DNA of 49,882 bases from Lysobacter antibioticus HS124 (GCF_000336385.2 NZ_HG424441.1:1-49882); one strand, 5' to 3'. Counted from the first letter of the stretch, positions 19,313-28,859 are shown. Notes: generated from the letters alone by a model not told the origin. Translations and numbers: made by a program.

Positions 19313-20058
19313 CACAGCAACCCCTTCTGCTTCAGTGCGGCGACCAGTTCGGCCGCGTCCTTGACCATCACGCCCTTGCTGCGCTTCGCCGGCGGTGCGT
19401 AATGGGTGGTTTTCAGCGTGTCGCCGGTGTCGACGCCGAGCTCGCCGAACTGGATCGTTTCCAGCGGCTTGCTCTTGGCCTTCATGATGTCCGGAAGCTT
19501 GATGAAGCGCGGCTCGTTGAGGCGCAGGTCGGTGGTGACCACCGCCGGCAGATCCACTTCCAGGGTTTCCAGGCCGGCGTCGACTTCGCGCACGACCGTG
19601 GCCTTGCCGCCTTCGACGTCCAGCTTGGAGGCGAAGGTCGCCTGCGGACGGCCCCACAGGGTGGCGAGCATCTGCCCGGTCTGGTTGGCGTCGTCGTCGA
19701 TCGCCTGCTTGCCGAGGATGACCAGGTCCGGCTGCTCCTTCTCGATCAGCTTGAGCAGGGCGCGCGCGGCGGTCAGCGGCTGGATCGGCTGCTCGCTGAC
19801 CACGTGCACGGCGCGGTTGGCGCCCATGGCCAGGCCGTTGCGCAGGTGGGCCTGGGCGTCGGCGGGGGCGATCGTCGCCACCACGACCTCGGTGGCGATG
19901 CCCTTGTCGCGCAGGCGCAGGGCTTCTTCCAGGGCGATTTCGTCGAACGGATTGGCCGACAGCTTGACGCCGTCGGTGACCACGCCGGAGTCATCCGGCT
20001 TGACCTGAATGCGGACGTTGTAGTCCACCACGCGCTTGTAACCGACGAGGATCTTCAT
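19312..20058 (-). CDS. etfB: Electron transfer flavoprotein beta subunit
   Basis: A 248-aa EtfB with the typical start MKILVGYKRVVDYNVRIQVK, the AMP-site region (VVVATIAPADAQAHLRNGLAMGA) and the C-terminal ETF-beta signature around VTTDLRLNEPRFIKLPDIMKAKSKPL. It forms the ETF heterodimer with EtfA, encoded directly downstream and translationally coupled. AAGGAAC lies just upstream of the start on the minus strand. Confidence 0.97.
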   Translation of the reverse strand: MKILVGYKRVVDYNVRIQVKPDDSGVVTDGVKLSANPFDEIALEEALRLRDKGIATEVVVATIAPADAQAHLRNGLAMGANRAVHVVSEQPIQPLTAARALLKLIEKEQPDLVILGKQAIDDDANQTGQMLATLWGRPQATFASKLDVEGGKATVVREVDAGLETLEVDLPAVVTTDLRLNEPRFIKLPDIMKAKSKPLETIQFGELGVDTGDTLKTTHYAPPAKRSKGVMVKDAAELVAALKQKGLL

Positions 20059-20108
20059 CGTGCGGGGGTTCCTTGTGGGGGGGCTGGCCGGGCGGCCGAC
20101 AGCCCTCG

Positions 20109-20114
20109 ATTCTA
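20109..20114 (-). promoter_or_regulatory. Possible -10 element of etfBA
   Basis: Minus strand GCTAGAATCG, 51 bases upstream of the etfB start, repeats the motif seen before the two transsulfuration genes. No good -35 box is visible. Confidence 0.4.
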
Positions 20115-20501
20115 GCGGAGACGGGGCTGTGGGGGCAGTGCACGCGGATCCGCTGTATCACGCGGCGAAGGGGAGGCAAATGGGGGGGCTCGGTTGAAAG
20201 ATGAACCTCGGCCAAGTAGTTCCACCGAGCAGGCTGGTGGCTGAAGAGCTGAACAGGAGGTTGCGGCCTCTGTGGATAACGTGGTGGGGCAGGCTTGAGG
20301 CGGTACGGGGCGGCTTCAGTCTGGTTTTCGATGACTGTCTTTCCCAGGACGGTTGGACTGTGGCCGTCTCGCAGCGAGGGCCGCGCAAATGCCGCGTATG
20401 TCGCTTGATCGTTGCGTGTTGTCGCGTCGCAGGATGTGCGCACCGGATGGCCTAATCTTCATAAGACGCTCTATAAGGCGCTCTGCTCGCAACCGAATGT
20501 T

Positions 20502-20508
20502 AAGGAGG
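20502..20508 (+). promoter_or_regulatory. Strong ribosome-binding site of the tailspike-like gene
   Basis: AAGGAGG is a near-perfect anti-16S match placed six bases before the ATG at 20515. It decides that start over the ATG at 20509, which directly abuts it, and over a long in-frame extension back to 20353. Few genes in this window have so strong a site. Confidence 0.8.
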
Positions 20509-20514
20509 ATGGCT

Positions 20515-22089
20515 ATGATCAATATTTCCGATAGGGACAGTGTCATTGCTTCTGCTGATGGTACTGCTGAGGACAAATCAACAGAGCCTCAAGCTGCAGT
20601 CGGGAGTTTAATGTCGCCCGAGAGCTCTGCCGAGATAGGGTTTATTGGCGGCGCGAGTGCAGGTGCCGGGACTGTACAGGCCGAACTGCGAGAACGCGCG
20701 AGCATTGCGGACTTCGGTGCGGTCGGCGATGGCTTGGCAGACGACACGGCCGCAGTGACGTCGGCGATCGCGTTCGCGCTCGACAATAATGTGCGTTATC
20801 TATTTGTTCCGTCAGGCGTTTATCGCTTGACAGCGCCGATAGTTATCGGTGGAAGCCTGTGGCTTGACGGCGATGGCGTAGAACCTTACGAAGGATTCAG
20901 TCCCGGTCCGGGGCCCAACCAGCGAGGCGGAGGCTCTTGGTTCTTTCTCGATCATGCCGGCAAAGGCTTCATCCTTCAGCGTCCATCGGTTGGCAATAGT
21001 GCGAGCGGCATCTCGATATCGTGGCTGGGGACCTTCCGCGCTCATACGGTCGGCGCACCGGGGACTACGTTCGTTCCCACGGTATACGACTACGATTTCA
21101 CGGTTGATGACGCGGATGCGCTTTTCGACAACGTTACGTTGCTAAATGCCTACAATGGCATCCAGGTGCTCAACGGCAATGCCGGCCGCTTGACCACGAG
21201 CAACTTACGTGGACAGCCGCTCAATATTGGCATTTTTATAGACCAAGCCTACGACGTTGTAAGAATAACGGATACGCATTTCTGGCCTTTCTGGTCCCAG
21301 TCCGAAGATGTGGCAAAATATCAGCTCAATCACTCTCGTGCGATCGTTTCCGCGCGCAACGACAATCCTTTGATCGTCAATTTGTTCTGTATCTTCTACA
21401 AGATCGGATTGCATGTCGTAGGCAACGGTTTCGGCACCACTAATAAGTTGAAGCTGGTGAATGCGGACTTTGATCGCGGTCAGTATGGTATTTATGTGGA
21501 GCCATCCGCGGTCGGGCATACCGGCATGTATACCAACGTAACCGCACAGGGTGAGGTCGGATCGCTCGCGACCTTTGCGAGCAACAACTCTGGTGTTTCG
21601 GTCAACGCGATTAATTGCGTCATGAATTTTTCCGGGCTGGATTTGGCGGAGCATCGGGGCCCAAGTCTTGACGCGAACGCCGCCGGTATCGAGTTGAACG
21701 TGGCCCAGCTTCAAGCTGGAAACTGGAATGGTTCGGGGCTCGGATTCGGCTGTGTCCAGGCGGCCTCGGGCGCCGTGGTGGAAATTAGCGACCGGCCGAA
21801 ATTTTTCGGTGGCGGAGGAGCGGCGGTATTTTCCGGAAACGGAGAAATCTCCGCGCCGTTGCGCGCAGGTACATCGAGTGCAAACACGGACGCGAATGGC
21901 GACGTCGTAATTACGCATAATTGCCCAATCACCCCGCGTAAAATCTTCGTGACGCCATCCAATTCCGTCGGGCTGATTTGCACGGTTCGCGCCCGTGGTC
22001 CGACGACCTTTATCGTGCGGCTATTCGATTCTGCCGGGAACGCGTGGGCCTCGGGAGACGCAAAATTCGACTGGAAAGCCGAATACTGA
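20515..22089 (+). CDS. Pectate-lyase-like beta-helix protein resembling a phage tailspike
   Basis: A 524-aa protein without a signal peptide or membrane segment. Residues 1-50 are Ser/Ala/Glu-rich. At 53-80, TVQAELRERASIADFGAVGD is the joint seen in phage tail-fibre/tailspike proteins just before a Pectate_lyase_3 beta-helix (GDGLADDTAAVTSAIAFAL, then VPSGVYRL). Residues about 70-450 have the repetitive Asn/Gly-rich strands of a right-handed beta-helix; 450-524 looks like a separate beta-rich end domain. Such proteins often cut or bind surface polysaccharide. It stands alone, 456 bases from etfB and converging on the mutarotase gene 11 bases away, beside the O-antigen locus and with lower GC than its flanks, suggesting transfer. 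Other phage genes are absent. It could be an O-antigen-active enzyme or a secreted glycan protein; substrate unknown. Confidence 0.72.
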   Translation: MINISDRDSVIASADGTAEDKSTEPQAAVGSLMSPESSAEIGFIGGASAGAGTVQAELRERASIADFGAVGDGLADDTAAVTSAIAFALDNNVRYLFVPSGVYRLTAPIVIGGSLWLDGDGVEPYEGFSPGPGPNQRGGGSWFFLDHAGKGFILQRPSVGNSASGISISWLGTFRAHTVGAPGTTFVPTVYDYDFTVDDADALFDNVTLLNAYNGIQVLNGNAGRLTTSNLRGQPLNIGIFIDQAYDVVRITDTHFWPFWSQSEDVAKYQLNHSRAIVSARNDNPLIVNLFCIFYKIGLHVVGNGFGTTNKLKLVNADFDRGQYGIYVEPSAVGHTGMYTNVTAQGEVGSLATFASNNSGVSVNAINCVMNFSGLDLAEHRGPSLDANAAGIELNVAQLQAGNWNGSGLGFGCVQAASGAVVEISDRPKFFGGGGAAVFSGNGEISAPLRAGTSSANTDANGDVVITHNCPITPRKIFVTPSNSVGLICTVRARGPTTFIVRLFDSAGNAWASGDAKFDWKAEY

Positions 22090-22100
22090 GGTACGGTGAT

Positions 22101-22910
22101 TCAGCATCCCCGGTTGGATTGGACTGTGAGAATCTGCGCCCCGGTCCAGGTCTGACCGGGCTGCAACCTCACCGGCTGCAGCACCTGTGCGGCCTCGACG
22201 CAGACGAAGCGGCGGTACCCGTCGGGTTCCAAGTCGGACAGGCCTGCGGCCAGTTCGGCGCCGGGATTCCACACCACGGTGTCGGCGAAGCCCTCGGCTT
22301 CGAAGCGCAGCATATGCTCGCCGTCGGTGACGCGCAGCAGGCGACGGGTGTCGGCGTAGATGCGGTCGACCTCGCCGCCGAAGCGCACCGGTGCGCCGCT
22401 GGGCGGGCAGGGCGCGCCGCCGCGCGCGGAGTCGATGTAAGGCCGGTCTTCCAGGCCGTGAACCTGGGTCTCGGCGATGTCGCCGACAGCCAGGTAGGTA
22501 TGCAAGGCGGCGCTGAACTCGAACGGGTCGGCATCGGCGTTGTGCACGGTCAGGGTGATGCGCAGGCGGTCCTCGCCGGGTTCGACGTCGAGCTCCGCCC
22601 CGAAGCGGTAGGGCCAGTGGCGGCGGGTTTCCTCGCGATCGCGCAGGCGAAAGCGTAGACGTTCGGGGTCGGGCTCGGTTTCCCAGGTGAGGGTGCGCGC
22701 GAAGCCGTGCCGCGGCCCGGGGCCGCGCGCGGCGAACTGCGGAAAGATCACCGGCACGCCGCCGCGGATCGCCGCGCCAGAAACGTCCGCCCGCGGGCTC
22801 AAATACAGGCGTTCGCGGCCGCGGCAATGCCAGGACAGCGCCTGGGCGCCGAACGCGGTGGCTTCGACTCGGCTGTCGCCCGGGCCGCTCATTAATAATG
22901 TGTTGTGCAT
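22101..22910 (-). CDS. D-hexose-6-phosphate mutarotase / aldose-1-epimerase-like protein
   Basis: A 269-aa member of the galactose mutarotase-like (YeaD) family that interconverts anomers of hexose 6-phosphates. Recognisable pieces are the FGAQALSW start, RGGVPVIFPQF (substrate phosphate side), the HGFARTLTWE histidine segment, TVHNADADPFEFSAALHTYLAVGDI with the second catalytic histidine, and VVWNPGAE. The start at 22910 fits the family N-terminus (SRVEATAFGAQALSW). It stands divergently from xanB, 134 bases apart, and converges with the tailspike-like gene. A role in feeding sugar-phosphates to nucleotide-sugar synthesis is plausible but not shown. Confidence 0.85.
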   Translation of the reverse strand: MHNTLLMSGPGDSRVEATAFGAQALSWHCRGRERLYLSPRADVSGAAIRGGVPVIFPQFAARGPGPRHGFARTLTWETEPDPERLRFRLRDREETRRHWPYRFGAELDVEPGEDRLRITLTVHNADADPFEFSAALHTYLAVGDIAETQVHGLEDRPYIDSARGGAPCPPSGAPVRFGGEVDRIYADTRRLLRVTDGEHMLRFEAEGFADTVVWNPGAELAAGLSDLEPDGYRRFVCVEAAQVLQPVRLQPGQTWTGAQILTVQSNRGC

Positions 22911-22930
22911 GTGCGCTAGCGTGGACGCCC

Positions 22931-22976
22931 CAGTCAGGCGCCCATTTTAGCCTCGACCCGCCGCCAGTCAGGCGCC
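22931..22976 (+). repeat. 12-bp direct repeat in the mutarotase-xanB promoter region
   Basis: CAGTCAGGCGCC occurs at 22931-22942 and again at 22965-22976 in the divergent gap. It could be a regulator-binding pair or a small duplication; no known regulator site is recognised. Confidence 0.4.
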
Positions 22977-23044
22977 GTGAAGCCGGTCGTGACGAGGTTC
23001 GGCTATCCTTGGCGGCCCTTTCCGTTCCGAAATCTGGAGCCAGG

Positions 23045-24457
23045 ATGCTTCATCCCGTCGTTCTCAGCGGTGGCAGCGGTTCGCGGCTTTGGCCGCTTTC
23101 GCGCCAGAACCAGCCCAAGCAATTTCTGACGTTGATCGGCGATCACTCGCTGTTCCAGGAAACCATCCTGCGCGCGAGCGCGCTGCCGGATGCCGGGGCG
23201 CCGGTGACGGTGTGCGCCGAAGACCATCGATTTATGGTTGGCGAGCAATTGCAGGAAATCGATGTCGCCAACGGCGCGATCATTCTTGAGCCGATCGCGC
23301 GCAACACCGCGCCGGCGATCGCCCTGGCGGCCCTGCACTTGGTCGCACAGGAGCCCGATGCGACCATGCTGGTGCTGCCGGCCGATCACCTGATCGAAGA
23401 CGTGCAAGCGTTCCGCGAGGCGGTCGCGCGAGCCTCGACCCTGGCCGCGCAGGACTGGCTGGTGACGTTCGGCATCGAACCGGATTACCCGGAAACCGGC
23501 TATGGCTACATCGCTCGCGGCGATGCCCTCGACGGCGCCGGCTACCGGGTGGCGCGCTTCGTCGAGAAGCCCGACCTGGCGACCGCCGAGCGCTACCTTG
23601 CCGAAGGCACCTACGCCTGGAACTCAGGCATGTTCCTGTTCAAGGCGCAGCGCTATCTGGACGAGCTGACGCGCCTGGCGCCGGCCATCGTCGAAGCCGC
23701 GCGCGCGGCCTATTCGCAAGCGCAGACCGACCTGGATTTCATCCGCCTCGGCAAGGACGCGTTCGCCGCCAGTCCCAACGATTCGATCGATTACGCGTTG
23801 ATGGAGAAAACCGAGCACGCCGCGGTGGTGCCGGTCAGCTGCGGCTGGAGCGATATCGGTTCGTGGTCGTCGCTGTGGTCGGTCGCACAGCGCGACGACG
23901 ACGGCAACCGCTACGAGGGCGACGTGATTTCGGTGGACACCCGCGACAGCCTGGTGCGCGCTTCGGACCGGCGCATGATCGCGACCATCGGCGTCGAGGA
24001 TCTGGTGATCGTCGATACGCCGGACGCTACCCTGGTCGCCCGCAAGGACCGGGTCCAGGACGTCAAGACCATCGTCGACAAGCTCAAGCAGGCCGGGCGC
24101 CAGGAGCATCTGTTCCACCGCAAGGTATACCGCCCCTGGGGCAACTACGATTCGATCGACATGGGCGACCGTTTCCAGGTCAAGCGCATCGTGGTCAAGC
24201 CGGGCGCGGCCTTGAGCCTGCAGAAGCACCACAAGCGCGCCGAGCATTGGATCGTGGTATCCGGCGTGGCCGAGGTGACCTGCGACGACAAGGTGTTCGA
24301 GCTGCGCGAAAACCAGAGCACCTATATTCCGCTGGGCAGCGTGCATCGCCTGCGCAATCGCGGCACCCAGCCGGTCGAGCTGATCGAGGTGCAGTCGGGC
24401 AGCTATCTGGGCGAGGACGATATCGTCCGTCTGGAAGACGTCTACGGCCGTTCCTGA
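23045..24457 (+). CDS. xanB: Bifunctional mannose-6-phosphate isomerase / mannose-1-phosphate guanylyltransferase
   Basis: A 470-aa type II enzyme. The N-terminal nucleotidyltransferase (1-about 285) has GGSGSRLWPLSR (9-20), QPKQFL and FVEKPD; the C-terminal cupin isomerase (about 350-465) has YRPWGNYDSID and the metal-binding LQKHHKRAEHW. It supplies GDP-mannose, the substrate of Gmd encoded at 8879. In Xanthomonas xanB is needed for both xanthan and LPS. GGAG lies five bases before the ATG at 23045, and a possible TATCCT -10 is present near 23004. The usual partner xanA is not in the window. An ATG-less extension upstream to 22898 has no ribosome site. Confidence 0.95.
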   Translation: MLHPVVLSGGSGSRLWPLSRQNQPKQFLTLIGDHSLFQETILRASALPDAGAPVTVCAEDHRFMVGEQLQEIDVANGAIILEPIARNTAPAIALAALHLVAQEPDATMLVLPADHLIEDVQAFREAVARASTLAAQDWLVTFGIEPDYPETGYGYIARGDALDGAGYRVARFVEKPDLATAERYLAEGTYAWNSGMFLFKAQRYLDELTRLAPAIVEAARAAYSQAQTDLDFIRLGKDAFAASPNDSIDYALMEKTEHAAVVPVSCGWSDIGSWSSLWSVAQRDDDGNRYEGDVISVDTRDSLVRASDRRMIATIGVEDLVIVDTPDATLVARKDRVQDVKTIVDKLKQAGRQEHLFHRKVYRPWGNYDSIDMGDRFQVKRIVVKPGAALSLQKHHKRAEHWIVVSGVAEVTCDDKVFELRENQSTYIPLGSVHRLRNRGTQPVELIEVQSGSYLGEDDIVRLEDVYGRS

Positions 24458-24478
24458 CCGGCGCGGCGAGTTTCGACG

Positions 24479-24502
24479 GAAGACCGGCTTCGGCCGGTCT
24501 TC
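24479..24502. terminator. Terminator between xanB and the ATP-grasp gene
   Basis: A 10-bp perfect stem (24479-24488 with 24493-24502) closed by a stable TTCG loop sits in the 88-base gap between convergent genes and is followed by TCGTTT. It fits a terminator for xanB and perhaps for the opposite gene as well. Confidence 0.75.
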
Positions 24503-24545
24503 TCGTTTGCGGGCTCCAAACGGCCGGGCGATACGCGCCCGCGGC

Positions 24546-25457
24546 TCAGGATGCAGCGCTGGTCTGCAGCAACTCCGCCAGCGCTTCGGCGAAGCGCGCC
24601 GCGCTGCCGGGGGCGTGTTCGAAAAACAGCGAGGGCTCGCACAGTTCGAGTTCGAGCAATCGCGGGCGGCCGTCGCCGTCGCGGATCAGGTCGACGCGCG
24701 CGTACAGCAGCGGGTCTTCCAGATCGAGCCGGGCGCCGGCGGCGCTGAGCGCGTGCAGGGCCGCGGTGAGTTCGTCCTCGCCGGGTTCGCGCGCGGCGAT
24801 GCGCTCGGTCGCGCGCAGGTTCAAGGCCTCGTCGCGGTGCAGCATCGCGCCCTTGCGGATCGCGTGGCTGAAGACGCCGTTGACGTGGATCAGCGCGGTC
24901 TCGCCGTCGCGGTCCACCGAGGCCAGATACGGCTGCAGCAGCACGCTGCGGCCGTCGTCGAGCAGGCGCGCGACGTGGTTGGCGGCGGCGAATTCCTGCG
25001 AACGGGCGTAGCGCTGGGTGTCGCGCGAGCCGGCGCTGACCGCGGGCTTGACCACGAACTCCTCGCACTCGGCATGCGCGGCGAGAAACTCCTGCAGCGC
25101 CGGCAGCGGATCGGCATCGGGTTCGACGAAGGCGCTGGGCACGACCGGCACGCCGCGTGCGGCGAGATCGGCGAGATAGTGCTTGTCGCTGTTCCAGCGC
25201 ACCACCGCCAACGGGTTCAGCAGCCGGGTGGCGGCGTCGACGCGCGCGCACCAGTCGAGGAACTCGTCCAGGCGCTGGGTGTAGTCCCAGGGCGAACGCA
25301 GCAATACGGCGTCGTATCGGCCCCAGGCCACGCTGGGATCGTCCCAGGCGCGGATGTCCGCGGCCAGGCCGAGGTCGGCGCAGGCTTGCCGCAGCGGCAG
25401 CAGGTCCTGATCTTGTCCGAGGGCGGCGATGGCGGTGACCAGGGCGATTCGGCTCAT
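24546..25457 (-). CDS. ATP-grasp domain protein (RimK/glutathione-synthase-like fold)
   Basis: A 303-aa cytoplasmic protein with the ATP-grasp fold. Visible parts are the N-terminal pre-ATP domain with VLLRSPWDYTQRLDEFLDW, a small ATP-lid domain with EEFVVKPAVSAGSRDT (lysine and glycine-rich loop), LLQPYLASVDRDGETALIHVNG, and the metal-binding end YARVDLIRDG plus LLELELCEPSLFF. Such enzymes join a carboxylate to an amine, thiol or imino group through an acyl-phosphate. The closest described group is DcsG/RimK-like ligases of unknown substrate. Convergent with xanB, and its own promoter faces the scoA gene. The actual substrate cannot be named. Confidence 0.8.
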   Translation of the reverse strand: MSRIALVTAIAALGQDQDLLPLRQACADLGLAADIRAWDDPSVAWGRYDAVLLRSPWDYTQRLDEFLDWCARVDAATRLLNPLAVVRWNSDKHYLADLAARGVPVVPSAFVEPDADPLPALQEFLAAHAECEEFVVKPAVSAGSRDTQRYARSQEFAAANHVARLLDDGRSVLLQPYLASVDRDGETALIHVNGVFSHAIRKGAMLHRDEALNLRATERIAAREPGEDELTAALHALSAAGARLDLEDPLLYARVDLIRDGDGRPRLLELELCEPSLFFEHAPGSAARFAEALAELLQTSAAS

Positions 25458-25573
25458 GGCGCAAGTCTAGCGTCGGTGCGGCGAAAGGGCGGGGGCGGCA
25501 ACGGCATTGTCGCGGCATTGCCCGAAAGTCCGCTACGTCCGCCGCCGGCGGCAGGCTAAACTTCGCATATCCC

Positions 25574-25580
25574 GCAAAGG
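25574..25580 (+). promoter_or_regulatory. Ribosome-binding site and nearby -10 of the CoA-transferase A gene
   Basis: AAAGGAG lies seven bases before the ATG at 25590. A TAAACT -10 candidate, in the context GGCTAAACTT, lies about 15 bases further upstream (25556-25561), which would give a short leader. Confidence 0.5.
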
Positions 25581-25589
25581 AGTTGTCTC

Positions 25590-26330
25590 ATGGCCCAGGC
25601 CTCACCCGCGACGCCCGCCCACGGCGGCGCGAACAGCAAGCTGTACCCCGACGCGCAGACCGCCCTGCAGGGCGTGGTGGCCGACGGGCAGACCCTGGCC
25701 GTCGGCGGCTTCGGCCTGTGCGGCATTCCCGAGGCGCTGATCGGCGCGCTGCGCGACAGCGGCGCCAAGGGCCTGACCGCGATCTCCAACAACGCCGGCG
25801 TCGACGGTTTCGGCCTCGGCCTGCTGCTGGAAACACGCCAGATCAAGAAGATGATTTCGTCCTACGTCGGCGAGAACAAGGAATTCGAACGCCAGTTCCT
25901 GTCCGGCGAACTCGAACTCGAGTTCAATCCGCAAGGCACCCTGGCCGAGCGCCTGCGCGCCGGCGGCGCAGGCATTCCGGCGTTCTTCACCCGTACCGGT
26001 TACGGCACGGTGGTGGCCGAAGGCAAGGAGACGCGCGAGTTCGACGGCCACCACTACGTGATGGAAACCGCGCTCAAGGCCGACGTGTCGCTGGTCAAGG
26101 CGTGGAAGGCCGACAAGGCCGGCAACCTGGTGTTCCGCAAGACCGCGCGCAATTTCAATCCGGCCTGCGCGATGGCCGGCAAGGTCTGCATCGCCGAAGT
26201 CGAGGAGCTGGTCGAGATCGGCCAGATCGATCCCGACCAGGTGCATCTGCCGGGCATCTACGTCGACCGCATCGTGGTCAACGCCACGCCCGAAAAGCGC
26301 ATCGAACAGCGTACGGTCCGCGCCGGTTGA
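25590..26330 (+). CDS. scoA: 3-oxoacid CoA-transferase subunit A
   Basis: A 246-aa alpha subunit of a succinyl-CoA:3-oxoacid CoA-transferase. It shows [21 protein letters not shown], the [15 protein letters not shown] segment, [27 protein letters not shown] and [11 protein letters not shown]-like [33 protein letters not shown] near the end. With subunit B it activates acetoacetate using succinyl-CoA. In Xanthomonas this gene has been called lpsI and tied to LPS because it sits near xanAB, but the family is plainly catabolic. The ATG has a good ribosome site. Confidence 0.93.
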   Translation: MAQASPATPAHGGANSKLYPDAQTALQGVVADGQTLAVGGFGLCGIPEALIGALRDSGAKGLTAISNNAGVDGFGLGLLLETRQIKKMISSYVGENKEFERQFLSGELELEFNPQGTLAERLRAGGAGIPAFFTRTGYGTVVAEGKETREFDGHHYVMETALKADVSLVKAWKADKAGNLVFRKTARNFNPACAMAGKVCIAEVEELVEIGQIDPDQVHLPGIYVDRIVVNATPEKRIEQRTVRAG

Positions 26331-26433
26331 CGCTGCGCGCGCCGCGCCGCCCGGCTCCGAACGGCCTTACGGCGCAGCTCGGATTGTCCCCGTCGCAGCT
26401 TATCTCCGACCTCTCATACAGGTAGATCTATCC

Positions 26434-27066
<633 letters not shown>

Positions 27067-27096
27067 ACGTCCCTGGTCTGCGCCGCCTAGGAAAAC

Positions 27097-27131
27097 GCAA
27101 ACGGCGCGATCGATCCGATCGCGCCGTTTGC
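27097..27131. terminator. Strong hairpin between convergent scoB and etfD
   Basis: A perfect 16-bp inverted repeat (27097-27112 with 27116-27131, 3-base loop) bordered by AAA/TTT pairs lies between the convergent stop codons at 27066 and 27183. Its symmetry suits a terminator for both directions. Confidence 0.8.
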
Positions 27132-27182
27132 GCATCTCCGGACCGGCGGCCGACGCAGACGCGCGCCACCGCCGCCGTTGTC

Positions 27183-28835
27183 TCACAGGTTCTGGTAGTT
27201 CGGCCCGGACCCGCCTTCCGGGGTGACCCAGTTGATGATCTCGTACGGGTCCTTGATGTCGCAGGTCTTGCAGTGCACGCAGTTGGCGGCGTTGATCTGT
27301 AGGCGCTTGGCGCCGGCCTCTTCGACGATCTCGTACACGCCGGCGGGGCAGAAGCGGGTGCAAGGGTTGCCGTATTCCTCGGCGCAGCGGGTCACGCAGA
27401 CGTTGGTGTCGGCGACCTTGAGATGCACCGGCTGGTCTTCGTCGTGCTCGGTCGCGGCGAAATACACCGCGGCCAGGCGGTCGCGCGGGGCCAGGCTGCG
27501 CTCCAGGTAATCGCGCTTGGGCTTTTCGGCCTCGCCGAGTTTCTGCAGCGAGGACCAGTCCGGCTTGTTCTTCAGCGTCCACGGCGAGGCGCCGCCGGTC
27601 AGGGTTTCCCAGGCCGCGTTGAGCATGCCGAACCACAAGCCGCGCTTGAAGCCCGGCTTGACGTTCCGCACTTTCTTCAGCTCGCTCATGATCTCCGAGC
27701 CGCGCAGCTTGGCGTCGAAGCCCTGCGGCGACAGCTGCGAGCCGGCCAGGTGTTCGGCGGCGAGCATGCCGCTGCGGATCGCCTGATGCGTGCCCTTGAT
27801 CTTGGGCACGTTGAGCAGGCCGGCGGTGTCGCCGATCAGCAGCGCGCCGGGCATTTCCAGCTTGGGCAGCGACTGGAAGCCGCCGGTGACGATGGCGCGC
27901 GCGCCGGCCGAGACGATGTTGCCGCCGTCCAGCAGCGGCTTGACCATCGGGTGGTTCTTCCACTGCTGGAACGCTTCCCAGGGCTTGTAGTCGGGATCGC
28001 GGTAATCCAGGCCGCTGACGTAGCCCAGCGCGATCCGGCCCTTGTCCAGGTGGTACAGGAAGCTGCCGCCGTAGGTGTGGCTGTCGGCCGGCCAGCCGAA
28101 GCTGTGCACGATCTTGCCCGGGGTCGTCCGGTCTTCGGGCACCTGCCACAGCTCCTTGATGCCGATCGAATAGCCCTGCGGGTCGCTGTCGGCGTCGAGC
28201 TTGAAGCGCTTGATCAGGCGCTTGGTCAGATGGCCGCGCGCGCCCTCGGCGAACACGGTGACCTTGGCGCGGATGTCGATGCCGGCGGTGAAGCCGGGCT
28301 TGTGGCTGCCGTCCTTGGCGATGCCCATGTCGCCGATGCGCACGCCGGCGACGCGGCCGTCGGCGTCGTGCAGGGTTTCGGCGGCGGCGAAGCCCGGGTA
28401 GATCTCGACCCCCAGCGCCTCGGCCTGCGGCGCCAGCCAGGCGCACATCGCGCCCAGGCTGACGATGACGTTGCCGTGGTTGTTCATGCCCGGCGGCACC
28501 GGCAGCTTGCGTCCGCCGGTCTTGCTGAGCAGCCAGAACTCGTCCTCGGTCGCCGGCACGCAGATCGGCGGCGGGTTGTCGCGCCAGCCCGGCAGCAACG
28601 CATCCAGCGGACCGGTCTCGATGACCGCGCCGGACAGGATGTGCGCGCCGATGGTGCTCGACTTCTCGATCACGCAGACCGAGATCTCGGGATTGAGCTG
28701 CTTGAGCCGGATGGCGAAGGACAGGCCGGCGGGACCGGCGCCGACGGTGACGACGTCGTATTCCATGACGTCGCGTTCGATTTCGATGGCTGGCGTGTCG
28801 GACGGCTGGACCGTGTCGATCGGCTGTTCGCTCAT
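27183..28835 (-). CDS. etfD: Electron transfer flavoprotein-ubiquinone oxidoreductase
   Basis: A 550-aa membrane-associated flavoprotein that takes electrons from EtfAB to ubiquinone. It begins with an FAD dinucleotide motif, VTVGAGPAGLSFAIRL (about 29-44). The middle contains LSGAVIETGPLDALLPGW and GARAIVTGGFQSLP. The C-terminus has the 4Fe-4S ligand cysteines in NPCTRFCPAGVYE and NCVHCKTCDIKDP, where the ETF-QO family binds its single cluster. It completes the electron path from EtfAB, encoded 7 kb away. Two inverted repeats upstream (28860 and 28926) may control it. Confidence 0.96.
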   Translation of the reverse strand: MSEQPIDTVQPSDTPAIEIERDVMEYDVVTVGAGPAGLSFAIRLKQLNPEISVCVIEKSSTIGAHILSGAVIETGPLDALLPGWRDNPPPICVPATEDEFWLLSKTGGRKLPVPPGMNNHGNVIVSLGAMCAWLAPQAEALGVEIYPGFAAAETLHDADGRVAGVRIGDMGIAKDGSHKPGFTAGIDIRAKVTVFAEGARGHLTKRLIKRFKLDADSDPQGYSIGIKELWQVPEDRTTPGKIVHSFGWPADSHTYGGSFLYHLDKGRIALGYVSGLDYRDPDYKPWEAFQQWKNHPMVKPLLDGGNIVSAGARAIVTGGFQSLPKLEMPGALLIGDTAGLLNVPKIKGTHQAIRSGMLAAEHLAGSQLSPQGFDAKLRGSEIMSELKKVRNVKPGFKRGLWFGMLNAAWETLTGGASPWTLKNKPDWSSLQKLGEAEKPKRDYLERSLAPRDRLAAVYFAATEHDEDQPVHLKVADTNVCVTRCAEEYGNPCTRFCPAGVYEIVEEAGAKRLQINAANCVHCKTCDIKDPYEIINWVTPEGGSGPNYQNL

Positions 28836-28859
28836 GCTGGCGGGACTCTGGCGTGCAAT

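Larger units (their letters stand above)
20059..20514. other. Gene-free 456-base interval between etfB and the tailspike-like gene
   Basis: It should hold the divergent promoters of etfBA (minus) and the tailspike-like gene (plus). On the minus strand a TAGAAT -10 candidate lies at 20109-20114. On the plus strand the only firm signal is the AAGGAGG at 20502-20508. Short open frames here have no start signals or recognisable products. Base composition falls toward the right end, where the tailspike-like gene begins. Confidence 0.6.

Noticed and set aside
20059-20514. Search for a riboswitch or small RNA in the etfB-tailspike gap
   Set aside because: No conserved fold or terminator pattern was recognised; short inverted repeats here are no more than expected.
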